DNA of 17,789 nucleotides, taken from assembly GCA_034439875.1 (NCBI GenBank), contig JAWXBG010000090.1:1-17789 (forward strand), read 5' to 3'. The translations under genes and the position numbers were made by a program. Every line of letters begins with the position of its first letter. The stretch's first letter is position 1. Below, in pieces: positions 7,437 through 14,506 of the stretch. Below the pieces are notes generated by a model. The model ran no database searches. It was given only the letters and a program-made list of their open reading frames with translations, and was not told where the DNA came from. This DNA comes from JAWXBG01 sp034439875 (GTDB taxonomy: Bacteria > Bacteroidota > Bacteroidia > Flavobacteriales_D > Sanyastnellaceae).

Positions 7437-7595
7437 TTATTCGAATGGTAGGTTCTTGTACTTCTTGATGCTCTCTTTACTGGTTCGCATAGCCAAGTAG
7501 ATGGCAACTGCGAACACGACAATAAAAATGATCTGTGCCGACAGTGGGTATATACTTACTCCGGTGATACTCTCAAGATAATTGATGAATTTCAT
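7437..7595 (-). CDS. ccoQ: Small cbb3 oxidase subunit CcoQ/FixQ-like
   Basis: This 52-aa reading frame lies between the oxidase subunits. It starts MKFINYLESITGVSIYPL, has one membrane helix (about 20-36, QIIFIVVFAVAIYLAM), and ends with a basic tail (RTSKESIKKYKNLPFE). Size, single helix and charged C-terminus fit the CcoQ/FixQ family, which stabilises the cbb3 complex. The ATG overlaps the ccoNO stop (ATGA at 7595-7592), and the TAA stop lies four bases before the ccoP start. Position between ccoO and ccoP is the classical NOQP order. Sequence conservation in this family is weak, so the name rests mainly on size and position. Confidence 0.85.
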   Translation of the reverse strand: MKFINYLESITGVSIYPLSAQIIFIVVFAVAIYLAMRTSKESIKKYKNLPFE

Positions 7596-9760
7596 TTGGC
7601 AGTGGTATTTGGCTTTACACGAATATCTGTTCCAAGTCTTTGCAGATACGCTATCAGCGCCATGATTTCGGAATCTTCTGTGAGCAAGGATTCTCCGTCA
7701 TCGTTGCGATAAAGTTTTCCCTCATCGTCAAATGGTTTCAATACGTTATAAATTTCACGGCTCTGTTTTTCTAGGTCTGCAACACAATTGTCAATATCTG
7801 CTTGCTCATATGGAACACCTATTGTGGCCATGGCTCTGAGTTTAGCAGGTGTACCTTCTTTGTCTATTGGTGTTGTGAGCAACCAAGTGTAGTTTGGCAT
7901 AATGGACTTGGTCTCCGTTTCTGTTGGACGAGCCATGTGATTGTAATGCCATTCGTGACCATACTTCATACCTTCTCTTGCTAAGTCTGGACCAGTTCGT
8001 TTGGAACCCCATTGAAATGGGTGATCATATACAAATTCTCCGGCCTTAGAATACTCTCCATACCGTGCAACTTCAGACCTGAAGGGGCGCACCATCTGAG
8101 AATGGCAAGTGTAACATCCTTCACGCAGATATATGTCGCGACCTTCCAACTCTAAAGCGGTATAAGGTTTTACCGTTTCGATCGTAGGTACGTTTTCTTT
8201 TATTAAAAATGTTGGCACCATCTCAAGTACTCCACCTATGGCAACCATTACCAATGCAAGAATCAGTAATTGGATAGGCCTTCTTTCGATTACTCTGTGC
8301 CAATGTTCTTTGCCATGTATCTCTACATTTTTTGCTAATGCAGGAGCCTCGGCAGCTTCGTTGGCGATAAATGATCCGTACTTGGCAGTTTTAATGAGGT
8401 TTACAATCATCAAGAATGCGCCTACCAAGAATATCAGTCCTCCAAGGGAACGCAACATGTAGAAGCTTTTCATCCCATCCAACATGTTTACAAATGTGTA
8501 GGTGAGGGTTCCATCCGGATTGAATTCATTCATCATTTCGTAATGTCTCCATCCTGCCCAATACATCGGAACCGCATAAAGAAGTATTCCTAGCGTACCC
8601 AGCCAGAAGTGCCAATTCGCCCATTTTTTCGAATAGAGTTTTGTATTCCACATTTTCGGAACAATCCAATAGAGCACTCCGAATGTCAAGAATCCATTCC
8701 ATCCAAGAGCTCCAACGTGCACGTGAGCAATTGTCCAATCGGTGAAGTGAGATATAGCATTTACATTTTTCAATGAGAGCATCGGGCCTTCGAATGTGGC
8801 CATACCGTATGCTGTAACCGCTACCACCATGAATTTCAAAACGACATCTTCGCGCACTCTGTCCCAAGCTCCCCGCAGAGTGAGCAGTCCATTGATCATT
8901 CCTCCCCAAGATGGTGCAATAAGCATGATGGAGAAAACAGTGCCAAGAGATTGTGCCCAATCAGGAAGAGATGTGTACAATAAGTGGTGAGGACCAGCCC
9001 AGATATAAAGAAATATCAGGGCCCAAAAGTGAATGATCGAAAGTTTGTAAGAATAAACCGGACGATTGGCAGCTTTCGGAACAAAGTAGTACATCAGTCC
9101 GAGATAAGGCGTGGTTAAGAAAAAGGCTACTGCATTATGACCATACCACCATTGCACTAATGCATCTTGTACCCCTGCATACCAAGAATAGCTTTTCAAT
9201 AGGTGAACAGGAATTTCTACACTGTTTACTATGTGAAGCATGGCTACTGTAATCCATGTGGCGATGTAAAACCAAATGGCAACGTATAAGTGGCGTTCGC
9301 GACGTGTAAGGATTGTGCCAAACATGTTTAGTCCAAACACTACCCAAATCAAGGTGATAAGAATGTCAATGGGCCATTCTAATTCGGCGTACTCTTTGCC
9401 GGTGGTATAACCAAAAAGTAGTGTAGCCGCTGCAAAAACGATAATCAGTTGCCAGCCCCAAAAGTGAATTTTGCTCAGTTTATCGCTCCACATTCTTGAC
9501 TTACACAATCTTTGAAGGGAATAGTACACTCCCATAAAAATTCCATTGCCAACGAAAGCGAAAATCACAGCATTTGTATGCACCGGTCGCACCCGACCAA
9601 ACGAGGTGTAGGGCAAATCAAAATTTAGAACTGGGAAGACGAGTTGAAGGGCAGCCAAAAGTCCGGCAATCATGCCAATAATCCCCCAAAATGCTGTGGC
9701 AATGGCAAATTGTTTGACTACTTTGTTGTCATATTGAAATTGTTCAATCTGTGCACTCAT
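7592..9760 (-). CDS. ccoNO: Fused cbb3 oxidase catalytic subunit CcoN and monoheme subunit CcoO
   Basis: The 722-aa chain joins CcoN (1-about 465) and CcoO (about 485-722). CcoN ligands are all present: His61 and His348 for low-spin heme b, His346 for heme b3, His208 (WWYGHNAV), His258 and His259 for CuB, and Tyr252 at the site of the cross-linked tyrosine. CcoO has one membrane helix (about 495-520) followed by GCYTCHSQ (Cys549, Cys552, His553) and probable axial Met621 in IMPNYTW. I chose ATG at 9760 (MSAQIEQ), ten bases past the ccoS stop; the frame extends 18 codons further but would overlap ccoS with a lysine-rich leader. It reduces oxygen to water with high affinity and pumps protons. 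The N-O fusion is typical of Bacteroidetes. Confidence 0.97.
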   Translation of the reverse strand: MSAQIEQFQYDNKVVKQFAIATAFWGIIGMIAGLLAALQLVFPVLNFDLPYTSFGRVRPVHTNAVIFAFVGNGIFMGVYYSLQRLCKSRMWSDKLSKIHFWGWQLIIVFAAATLLFGYTTGKEYAELEWPIDILITLIWVVFGLNMFGTILTRRERHLYVAIWFYIATWITVAMLHIVNSVEIPVHLLKSYSWYAGVQDALVQWWYGHNAVAFFLTTPYLGLMYYFVPKAANRPVYSYKLSIIHFWALIFLYIWAGPHHLLYTSLPDWAQSLGTVFSIMLIAPSWGGMINGLLTLRGAWDRVREDVVLKFMVVAVTAYGMATFEGPMLSLKNVNAISHFTDWTIAHVHVGALGWNGFLTFGVLYWIVPKMWNTKLYSKKWANWHFWLGTLGILLYAVPMYWAGWRHYEMMNEFNPDGTLTYTFVNMLDGMKSFYMLRSLGGLIFLVGAFLMIVNLIKTAKYGSFIANEAAEAPALAKNVEIHGKEHWHRVIERRPIQLLILALVMVAIGGVLEMVPTFLIKENVPTIETVKPYTALELEGRDIYLREGCYTCHSQMVRPFRSEVARYGEYSKAGEFVYDHPFQWGSKRTGPDLAREGMKYGHEWHYNHMARPTETETKSIMPNYTWLLTTPIDKEGTPAKLRAMATIGVPYEQADIDNCVADLEKQSREIYNVLKPFDDEGKLYRNDDGESLLTEDSEIMALIAYLQRLGTDIRVKPNTTAK

Positions 9761-9770
9761 AGATTTGGCA

Positions 9771-9941
9771 TTATTTGGTTTTGTTTTGGTCTTTTGATAC
9801 TGGTGTCTCATCATTCAGCATCCTGATAGATGGCGTATAGTCATCATCGAATTGGCCGTTTTTTGCTGAAATGATGAAGGCAATCAGGAAGCCAAGTGCT
9901 ATTGGTAAACTCGCGGCTAGTAGAATATAAAAGGCTCCCAT
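9771..9941 (-). CDS. ccoS: cbb3 oxidase assembly protein CcoS
   Basis: The 56-aa protein has an N-terminal membrane helix (about 4-25, FYILLAASLPIALGFLIAFI) followed by the family signature GQFDDDYTPSIRML around residues 29-42 and a short charged tail. CcoS is needed for correct cofactor insertion into the cbb3 oxidase in other bacteria. The ATG at 9941-9939 gives the standard family N-terminus. It is the first gene after the repeat-rich spacer and appears to lead the ccoS-NO-Q-P-G-H transcript; three operator-like palindromes lie 38-85 bp upstream. Confidence 0.93.
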   Translation of the reverse strand: MGAFYILLAASLPIALGFLIAFIISAKNGQFDDDYTPSIRMLNDETPVSKDQNKTK

Positions 9942-9978
9942 AAATCGCTTGATAATTTTGCCAAAAATCCTTAAGCGG

Positions 9979-10027
9979 TGATCCTTCTCATGTGAGTTGA
10001 ATCAAAGTGTCGAATGACATACATCAG
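9979..10027 (-). promoter_or_regulatory. Cluster of three Crp/Fnr-type operator candidates upstream of ccoS
   Basis: Three TGA-N6-TCA sites lie here: 9979-9990, 9993-10004 and 10015-10026. On the minus strand they read ATGAGAAGGATCAC, TTTGATTCAACTCAC and CTGATGTATGTCAT. Centres are about 44, 58 and 80 bp before the ccoS ATG. The second and third are 22 bp apart, the same spacing as the pair upstream of usp at 14356-14390. I found no perfect TAnnTTTG -7 box between the cluster and ccoS; the nearest is a one-mismatch GATTTTTG. A promoter here would let the oxidase genes be expressed despite the insertion separating them from ccoI. Confidence 0.5.
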
Positions 10028-10028
10028 A

Positions 10029-10306
10029 GTTTAACCCAGAATCCGCATTGGAAATCTATTGCAGCGCTCACCCCCTTTAATATCAAGCACTTTCTCGATT
10101 TTTATTCTTGATGTATGAATATACACCATCAAATAAAAATCTGGCGAGAGCACTTGCTATCTTTGGGGTTTAACCCAGAATCCGCAGTGGAAATCTATTG
10201 CAGCACAAACCCCCTTTGATATCAAACACTTTCTCGATTTTTATTCTTGATGTATGAATATACACCATCAAATAAAAATCTGGCGAGGGCACTTGCTATC
10301 TGTGGG
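10029..10306 (+). repeat. Two 139-bp tandem direct repeats, each with a long hairpin
   Basis: Units are 10029-10167 and 10168-10306, differing at a small number of positions and keeping an exact 139-bp period. Each contains an imperfect inverted repeat: ATTTTTATTCTTGATG pairs with CATCAAATAAAAAT, bounded by CTCG and CGAG. The hairpins span 10094-10148 and 10233-10287. In RNA from either strand these would form strong stem-loops, so they may attenuate or protect any transcript passing from ccoI towards ccoS. Confidence 0.85.
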
Positions 10307-10389
10307 GCTTAGCACTTCATCGCGAATTCCAATGCGGGTTCTGGGTTTAACGATTCACGACAATTCCAAATGCAAAATCTGGATTTAAG
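10307..10389 (-). repeat. Two diverged inverted end-units of the composite repeat
   Basis: On the minus strand, 10389-10351 and 10351-10307 each begin TTAAAYCCAGA, continue with a GCATTTGGAA or GCATTGGAA core, and carry a GTCGTGAA or GCGATGAA tail, with a period of about 38 bases. The outer unit shares ATTTTGCATNTGGAA with the left-edge copy (74-99), while the inner one is closer to the tandem units. This suggests at least two subfamilies of the repeat in this genome. Confidence 0.6.
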
Positions 10390-10417
10390 AAAAAGTAGAG
10401 AACCTTTATGACATGCA

Positions 10418-12835
10418 TCAGTTAGCCAACTGTAGCTTCTTTTTGTACCAAGCAGATCCCAACCAAGTGGCTCCGGTTGTGAAGAGAACAATACTAATAG
10501 AACTAGCAGGCATAAGCACTGCGGCAACTACTGGTAACATTTCTGCGCGAACTGCAAACCATAGTCCAATTGCATTGTAAAGCAGAGAAATAATAAAACT
10601 GGCTATTATGATGCGATGAATTAATACACTGTAGCTGATGAGAAAGGGTATGAATCTGAAAGATTTTGCATCCATAATTACATCACAAGATGGAGTAAAT
10701 CGATTTGAATCATCGCTTATTGAAACTCCAAAATGGCTCCGGCGCAAGGCTCCAGCATCGTTGAGTCCATCGCCTACCATCATTACTATATCTCCTTTCT
10801 CTCGCAACCTTTCAATGTATTTGAGCTTGTCGTCTGGTGATTGGTGAAATAGCAGGGTAGAATCATCGCCAAATATCTCGCGCAAATGAGCTGCCTCCGC
10901 TTCGTTGTCGCCGGAGATAAGCGAAAGTTTTTTTCCTTGTTTCTTGAGTGATGTAATTAGTTCTTGCAATCCTTCTCTATAGTCGGTGCTGAACCAAAAG
11001 TATCCTCGGATTTGTCCATCAATTTCGAGCCATGTCCTGGCATTCCTATGTGAAAGTCCAGATGCAAATCCAAGAAATTCCTCTGATCCTAGGCGCATCA
11101 GCCCAATTGGAGAAGAGCCCTCTATACCTTGACCAGATATTTCTTTGAAATCACCAATTGACAGTTGATCGCTATTACTAATAAAGGCACTGATACTCCG
11201 ACTTAGGGGATGCCCACTTTCTGTGCACAGCGAAGAAACAGACGACCATTCCTCGTGGCATAGTTTGCCAATAAATCCCATATCCTTTAATCGACTTCGG
11301 GTGATCGTTCCTGTTTTATCGAAGACTACATGGCTTACACTTTTCCCTTGTTCGAATGAAGCAGGTCCTTTCATGTAGATATGATCATTCCCAAGAACCC
11401 TAATACCGTTTCCGTATGTGAAACTAGCTGATAGAAGTAAAGCACAAGGACAAGCAACAATCAAAACGGCCGTGAGAGCATCAATGGCATAAGTAGCGTT
11501 CAATGGAAGCCAAATAAAAAATGAACCAATGGCTATCGTTAAGACTCCCCAAGTAAAGTATCTTGATAAACGATGTATGAAAGATTTTTTTTCTACGCGT
11601 TCTTTCGAAAAATTCTCTTGGTTCCAAAGTTCTGTAAGATAACTCTGGGCTATAGATTTCTCTGATTCGATTTTTATTGTTCCACCGATTTGTCTGCCAC
11701 CAGCATATATTGTTTCACCCTTGAGAATAAAAATAGGAGTACTCTCACCATTCACAAAGCTATAATCAATCCGCGCCTCCCCATCTAACAATAGACTATC
11801 TGCCGGTATCAATTCCATATTGCGAATAATAAGATGATCGCCAGGTTTGACTTCTGAAATGGGTATAGTTTCTTCTAGGTTGTTTTTTCGGATGGTAACC
11901 CACAATGGGAAATAGGATTTATAGTCACGATCGAATGACAGCGTGGCATATGTTTTATCTTGAAAATATCTGCCAATGAGCATGAAGAATATTATTCCCG
12001 ACATAGAATCGAGATAGCCACCTCCGCCTACGAAGAATATTTCATACACACTTCTACTAAAAGTTATCAGAACAGCTAATGCAATAGGAGCGTCAATATT
12101 GAGAAATCGGCTTTTAATTCCCGCCCATGCATTTCTAAAGAACTCAGCTCCGCTAAATAGTAATGCAGGTAGTGATAATGAGAAGTTTAAATACCCGAAT
12201 ACCTTTCGCATTGCCAAATCCCCTTCTTTAGAAAGCCCGAAATATTCCGGGAAACTCAACATCATTATATTTCCAAAGCAGAAACCTGCTACTACTATTT
12301 GAAAGAGTCTTTTTGAGCGGTGCGATTTTAATTCCTTCTTATTAAGGTCTTCAAGATTTAGATTTGGTTCGTAGCCAGTGGAAGCCAAAGTTTCGATTAC
12401 CTTCCTGAGACTGGTATTCTGTCGATCATAAATAATATTGATTTCCTTATGTAGAAAATCAACCCGACTTTCTGTTATCCCGTTGTTTAATTTGTAAAGA
12501 TGCTCCAACAGCCAAACACAACTGCTGCAATGAATCTGAGGAAGGGTTAAACGCACATGAATTTCGTTGCCACTCTTAAAATGAGTCAGGGCTTTTTCCA
12601 CTTTCGCATCATCCAAAAATGTGAAACGGTTTCGAATGGGTTGTGCCTTTGGACTTTTACGAGCCAACTCTTCAACATCATAATATGCACATAGATCATT
12701 TTCTGTGAGCAGTTCATGAACGAGTTTACAGCCGTCGCAACAAAAAAGATTCTCGTCATCAGAAATATTTCGATCAAGACAATTGTCTCCGCAGTGATGA
12801 CAGATAATACCAATGTTACTTAATAAATGGTCCAA
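10418..12835 (-). CDS. ccoI: cbb3 oxidase copper-transporting P1B-type ATPase CcoI (FixI)
   Basis: The 805-aa protein has the long N-terminus of the CcoI/FixI branch: a zinc-finger-like CHHC (12-15) with CC..C (32, 33, 36), then an HMA domain with IHCSSC (Cys103, Cys106). The catalytic core shows the TGES-like loop as NGESTP (363-367), the membrane metal site CPC (462-464), phosphorylation DKTGT (Asp506), GHP (541-543), SGDNEAEA and hinge GDGLND (688-693). About eight membrane helices are visible. FixI-type pumps export Cu(I) slowly, supplying the CuB site of cbb3 oxidase rather than detoxifying copper. The stop lies 476 bp upstream of ccoS, a gap filled by repeats. The N-terminal Met at 12835 gives the complete cysteine-rich region. 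Confidence 0.96.
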   Translation of the reverse strand: MDHLLSNIGIICHHCGDNCLDRNISDDENLFCCDGCKLVHELLTENDLCAYYDVEELARKSPKAQPIRNRFTFLDDAKVEKALTHFKSGNEIHVRLTLPQIHCSSCVWLLEHLYKLNNGITESRVDFLHKEINIIYDRQNTSLRKVIETLASTGYEPNLNLEDLNKKELKSHRSKRLFQIVVAGFCFGNIMMLSFPEYFGLSKEGDLAMRKVFGYLNFSLSLPALLFSGAEFFRNAWAGIKSRFLNIDAPIALAVLITFSRSVYEIFFVGGGGYLDSMSGIIFFMLIGRYFQDKTYATLSFDRDYKSYFPLWVTIRKNNLEETIPISEVKPGDHLIIRNMELIPADSLLLDGEARIDYSFVNGESTPIFILKGETIYAGGRQIGGTIKIESEKSIAQSYLTELWNQENFSKERVEKKSFIHRLSRYFTWGVLTIAIGSFFIWLPLNATYAIDALTAVLIVACPCALLLSASFTYGNGIRVLGNDHIYMKGPASFEQGKSVSHVVFDKTGTITRSRLKDMGFIGKLCHEEWSSVSSLCTESGHPLSRSISAFISNSDQLSIGDFKEISGQGIEGSSPIGLMRLGSEEFLGFASGLSHRNARTWLEIDGQIRGYFWFSTDYREGLQELITSLKKQGKKLSLISGDNEAEAAHLREIFGDDSTLLFHQSPDDKLKYIERLREKGDIVMMVGDGLNDAGALRRSHFGVSISDDSNRFTPSCDVIMDAKSFRFIPFLISYSVLIHRIIIASFIISLLYNAIGLWFAVRAEMLPVVAAVLMPASSISIVLFTTGATWLGSAWYKKKLQLAN

Positions 12836-12960
12836 AATATTTTATTCGGTTACACTGGTAAATGCCGTTGTGATTTATGTTTAGTTCAATGTAGTGAAAC
12901 GAAATTGGATTCATACTTAAATGCAAACGGTGTAAGAACCTGTGCTGTGTTAGTCTGACT

Positions 12961-12968
12961 CAAATGTA
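12961..12968 (-). promoter_or_regulatory. Candidate -7 box upstream of ccoI
   Basis: On the minus strand this reads TACATTTG, an exact match to TAnnTTTG, 126 bp before the ccoI start and inside the 188-bp gap after the unknown 136-aa gene. No TTTG-type -33 element lies at the right distance, and no TGA-N6-TCA site occurs in this gap, so ccoI may have its own weak promoter or be read from usp. Confidence 0.3.
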
Positions 12969-13023
12969 GAAAGTAATTTTTAATAGTGCCCTTGAGGACC
13001 TCTAAAAAATCAATTCAAAATTG

Positions 13024-13434
13024 TTACTCCTGTTCGTGATAATCTATTTCTTCATCTTTAGGATCATCTTGAACATAGTCCAATTCTTCTCCTTGTTTGT
13101 TTTGAGCTGCAAGTGTCCAATTGTCTGTGGCTGTCGTTTCGAGCCAAAGCTTTCCAGATTTTCTGAATACCTGAACATTCAATCCGAATTGCTCTTTGAA
13201 CTTAGACTCCAATTCATTCACAGTAATGGATGAATCAAATTCCAAATCACCTTCTGTTTCAGTAGTTCTGCATGCACCAATAGTTGTGGCTGCCTTGGTC
13301 ATGTAGTCCTTTGAAGTTCCCTTCCCAATTTTGTGCGGCTTGGAAAAAAATTCCACTTTTAGAAATGGAAACATTGCTGAAAATTCGGCCTGTAATTTTG
13401 AGATGTATTTCTGATTGCTGATTTGTAATTTCAT
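13024..13434 (-). CDS. Conserved-looking protein of unknown function between usp and ccoI
   Basis: I do not recognise a named domain in this 136-aa protein. It is soluble, with no signal peptide or membrane helix. The N-terminal half is basic and aromatic (QAEFSAMFPFLKVEFFSKPHK). The middle (TTIGACRTTETEGDLEFDSSITVNELESKFKEQFGL) predicts as mixed alpha/beta with a single Cys. A strand-rich segment (NVQVFRKSGKLWLETTATDNWTLA) follows, and the last 25 residues are very acidic. It lies 26 bp downstream of the universal stress protein stop on the same strand, so the two are probably co-transcribed. The FGLNVQVFRKSGKLWLETT segment suggests a small regulatory or binding fold, but I assign no function. 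Start ATG at 13434. Confidence 0.8.
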   Translation of the reverse strand: MKLQISNQKYISKLQAEFSAMFPFLKVEFFSKPHKIGKGTSKDYMTKAATTIGACRTTETEGDLEFDSSITVNELESKFKEQFGLNVQVFRKSGKLWLETTATDNWTLAAQNKQGEELDYVQDDPKDEEIDYHEQE

Positions 13435-13460
13435 TATTCAATAGTTGAATTGTGTAACTG

Positions 13461-14288
13461 CTATTTCTTTTCGGACAGAACCAATAGGGGGCGTGTGGTC
13501 GTGAATGCCATTTTCTTTGTGTTTCGCTCGTGGATCAATCTCCATAGAAAATTGTACTCACGGGCGACCATTACCATCATATTGATTTTATATCTGCGAC
13601 TAAAGTCCTCGATCATCTCCACTTTTTTGCCTTTGATGCTTTTTAGAAAGTGAACATTTTTTTCCGTGTCGTTTAAAAGTTGGAAGATTGGCTTTAGTGA
13701 GGACTCATCCTTTATCGGATAATTCTCGTCCATCACATGGGCATAGTACAGTTTTGATCCAAATGCTGAGGCAATATTGGAAACTAATTTGATTCCGGTT
13801 GTGGTTGGAATTTTATTTCCGTCAAAGGAGAGACAGATCTTAGATACTGACTTGTACTTGGATTTGTCGGGTATAATGAGAACCGGTGTAGCAATACTTC
13901 CGGCTAGGGCAGTAGATGTGCTTCCGAATACGAACTCACTGAATTTATCAGTTTGACCTATACCGATCACAACCAACGAAACATCAGTTCGTTTTGATGC
14001 CTTGCGCAGTATCTCTCCCACAAATCCGATTTCAACACTCGTGTCTATTTTGATCTTTGGATATTTTGTCTTCATTTTCAACAAGAGTGCTGCCATGTCC
14101 TTTTTAGCAGAAACTTGCATCGAATCTAAACTGGCGGTAATATCAAATTGAATGTCACTTACCAAAGGAATATGCGTTCCATGAACCAGCGTCACTTGAG
14201 CGCCTATATCTGAGGCTAGAGAGAGGGCATAATTGGCCGCGTTTTCTGAAACCTTGGTGAAGTCTACTGCAACTAGAATTTTTTCCAT
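13461..14288 (-). CDS. Tandem universal stress protein (two UspA domains)
   Basis: The 275-aa protein begins MEKILVAVDFTKVSENAANYAL, a canonical UspA first strand and helix. The first domain (1-about 143) ends in VVIGIGQTDKFSEFVFGSTS..ATPVLIIP; the loop only loosely fits the Gx2Gx9G(S/T) ATP-binding pattern. The second domain (about 148-275) is degenerate, ending MVAREYNFLWRLIHERNTKKMAFTTTRPLLVL with no glycine loop, as is common in two-domain Bacteroidetes Usp proteins. Such genes are often induced by low oxygen or growth arrest and are frequent neighbours of cbb3 and FNR-type loci. Two operator-like palindromes, one close to the Fnr consensus, lie upstream at 14356-14390. The gene heads the minus-strand array leading into ccoI. 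Confidence 0.93.
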   Translation of the reverse strand: MEKILVAVDFTKVSENAANYALSLASDIGAQVTLVHGTHIPLVSDIQFDITASLDSMQVSAKKDMAALLLKMKTKYPKIKIDTSVEIGFVGEILRKASKRTDVSLVVIGIGQTDKFSEFVFGSTSTALAGSIATPVLIIPDKSKYKSVSKICLSFDGNKIPTTTGIKLVSNIASAFGSKLYYAHVMDENYPIKDESSLKPIFQLLNDTEKNVHFLKSIKGKKVEMIEDFSRRYKINMMVMVAREYNFLWRLIHERNTKKMAFTTTRPLLVLSEKK

Positions 14289-14312
14289 GACTTATATTGT
14301 TTGTTTTATGCC

Positions 14313-14320
14313 TAAATATA
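14313..14320 (-). promoter_or_regulatory. Candidate -7 box for the universal stress gene
   Basis: On the minus strand this reads TATATTTA, one base off TAnnTTTG, 25 bases before the usp ATG. The proximal operator-like palindrome is centred about 46 bp further upstream, compatible with activation, though not exactly at the -41.5 position typical of Fnr. Confidence 0.35.
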
Positions 14321-14355
14321 AGGAGCGAAAGTGAAACATGCATTTCCATCGAGGG

Positions 14356-14390
14356 TTGAGCGCTATCAATTCATAGGCTGATTTTTGTCA
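14356..14390 (-). promoter_or_regulatory. Paired Fnr/Crp-type operator candidates upstream of usp
   Basis: TTGAGCGCTATCAA (14356-14369) is a one-mismatch match to the Fnr box TTGATnnnnATCAA. CTGATTTTTGTCAT (14378-14391 including flanks; core 14379-14390) is a second TGA-N6-TCA site. Centres are 22 bp apart and about 74 and 96 bp before the usp start. The region is divergent, so the sites could also act on the small plus-strand frame at 14507. Confidence 0.6.
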
Positions 14391-14506
14391 TACAAGGGAA
14401 AAAATGACCAATTCATCACTCAAAATGTTGATAATTAACAAAGAAGAGTTTACAAGTGGTTCGGAATATTTGTATTTGGTATGGATGAAACTCACATTTT
14501 TGGTAC

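Larger units (their letters stand above)
10029..10389. mobile_element. MITE-like composite repeat between ccoI and ccoS
   Basis: The 476-bp spacer 9942-10417 contains no convincing gene, and most of it is this element. The left end (10029-10053) and the reverse complement of 10327-10351 match at 23 of 25 positions, as terminal inverted repeats would. Between them lie two 139-bp tandem units, and beyond lies a further diverged inverted unit to 10389. No transposase is encoded, so any movement would need enzymes supplied elsewhere. ccoI and ccoS are usually close neighbours in Bacteroidetes cbb3 loci, so an insertion splitting the operon is the simplest reading. A related copy at the left window edge shows the repeat is dispersed. 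I do not recognise the family. Confidence 0.6.
10014..10421. repeat. 14-bp direct repeat bracketing the repeat cluster
   Basis: ATGACATACATCAG at 10014-10027 and ATGACATGCATCAG at 10408-10421 match at 13 of 14 bases and lie at the two borders of the repeat cluster between ccoI and ccoS. The right copy overlaps the ccoI stop codon. The pair could be a target-site duplication. Because each copy is also a TGA-N6-TCA palindrome, it could instead be a duplicated operator. Confidence 0.5.

Noticed and set aside
8526..8960. 144-aa minus-strand frame inside ccoNO
   Set aside because: It is an out-of-frame shadow of the oxidase, with no domain features.
10115..10219. 34-aa frame inside the tandem repeat (MNIHHQIKIW...)
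   Set aside because: It arises from the repeat and spans the hairpin and the unit junction, with no start signal or recognisable protein features.
10029..10306. Tandem repeats as a CRISPR array
   Set aside because: There are only two units with a 139-bp period and no unique spacers between short repeats, and no cas genes nearby.
10309..10527. 72-aa minus-strand frame ending in NPEPALEFAMKC
   Set aside because: It overlaps the 3' end of ccoI in another frame, and its C-terminus is just translated repeat.
12992..13005. TTGAGGACCTCTAA as an Fnr box for ccoI
   Set aside because: The right half-site is CTAA instead of TCAA, so it fails the TGA-N6-TCA rule met by the other sites.
14428..14441. 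TTGATAATTAACAA as a third Fnr box near usp
   Set aside because: Only the left half-site is intact (ACAA in place of TCAA), and it lies outside the conserved paired arrangement.
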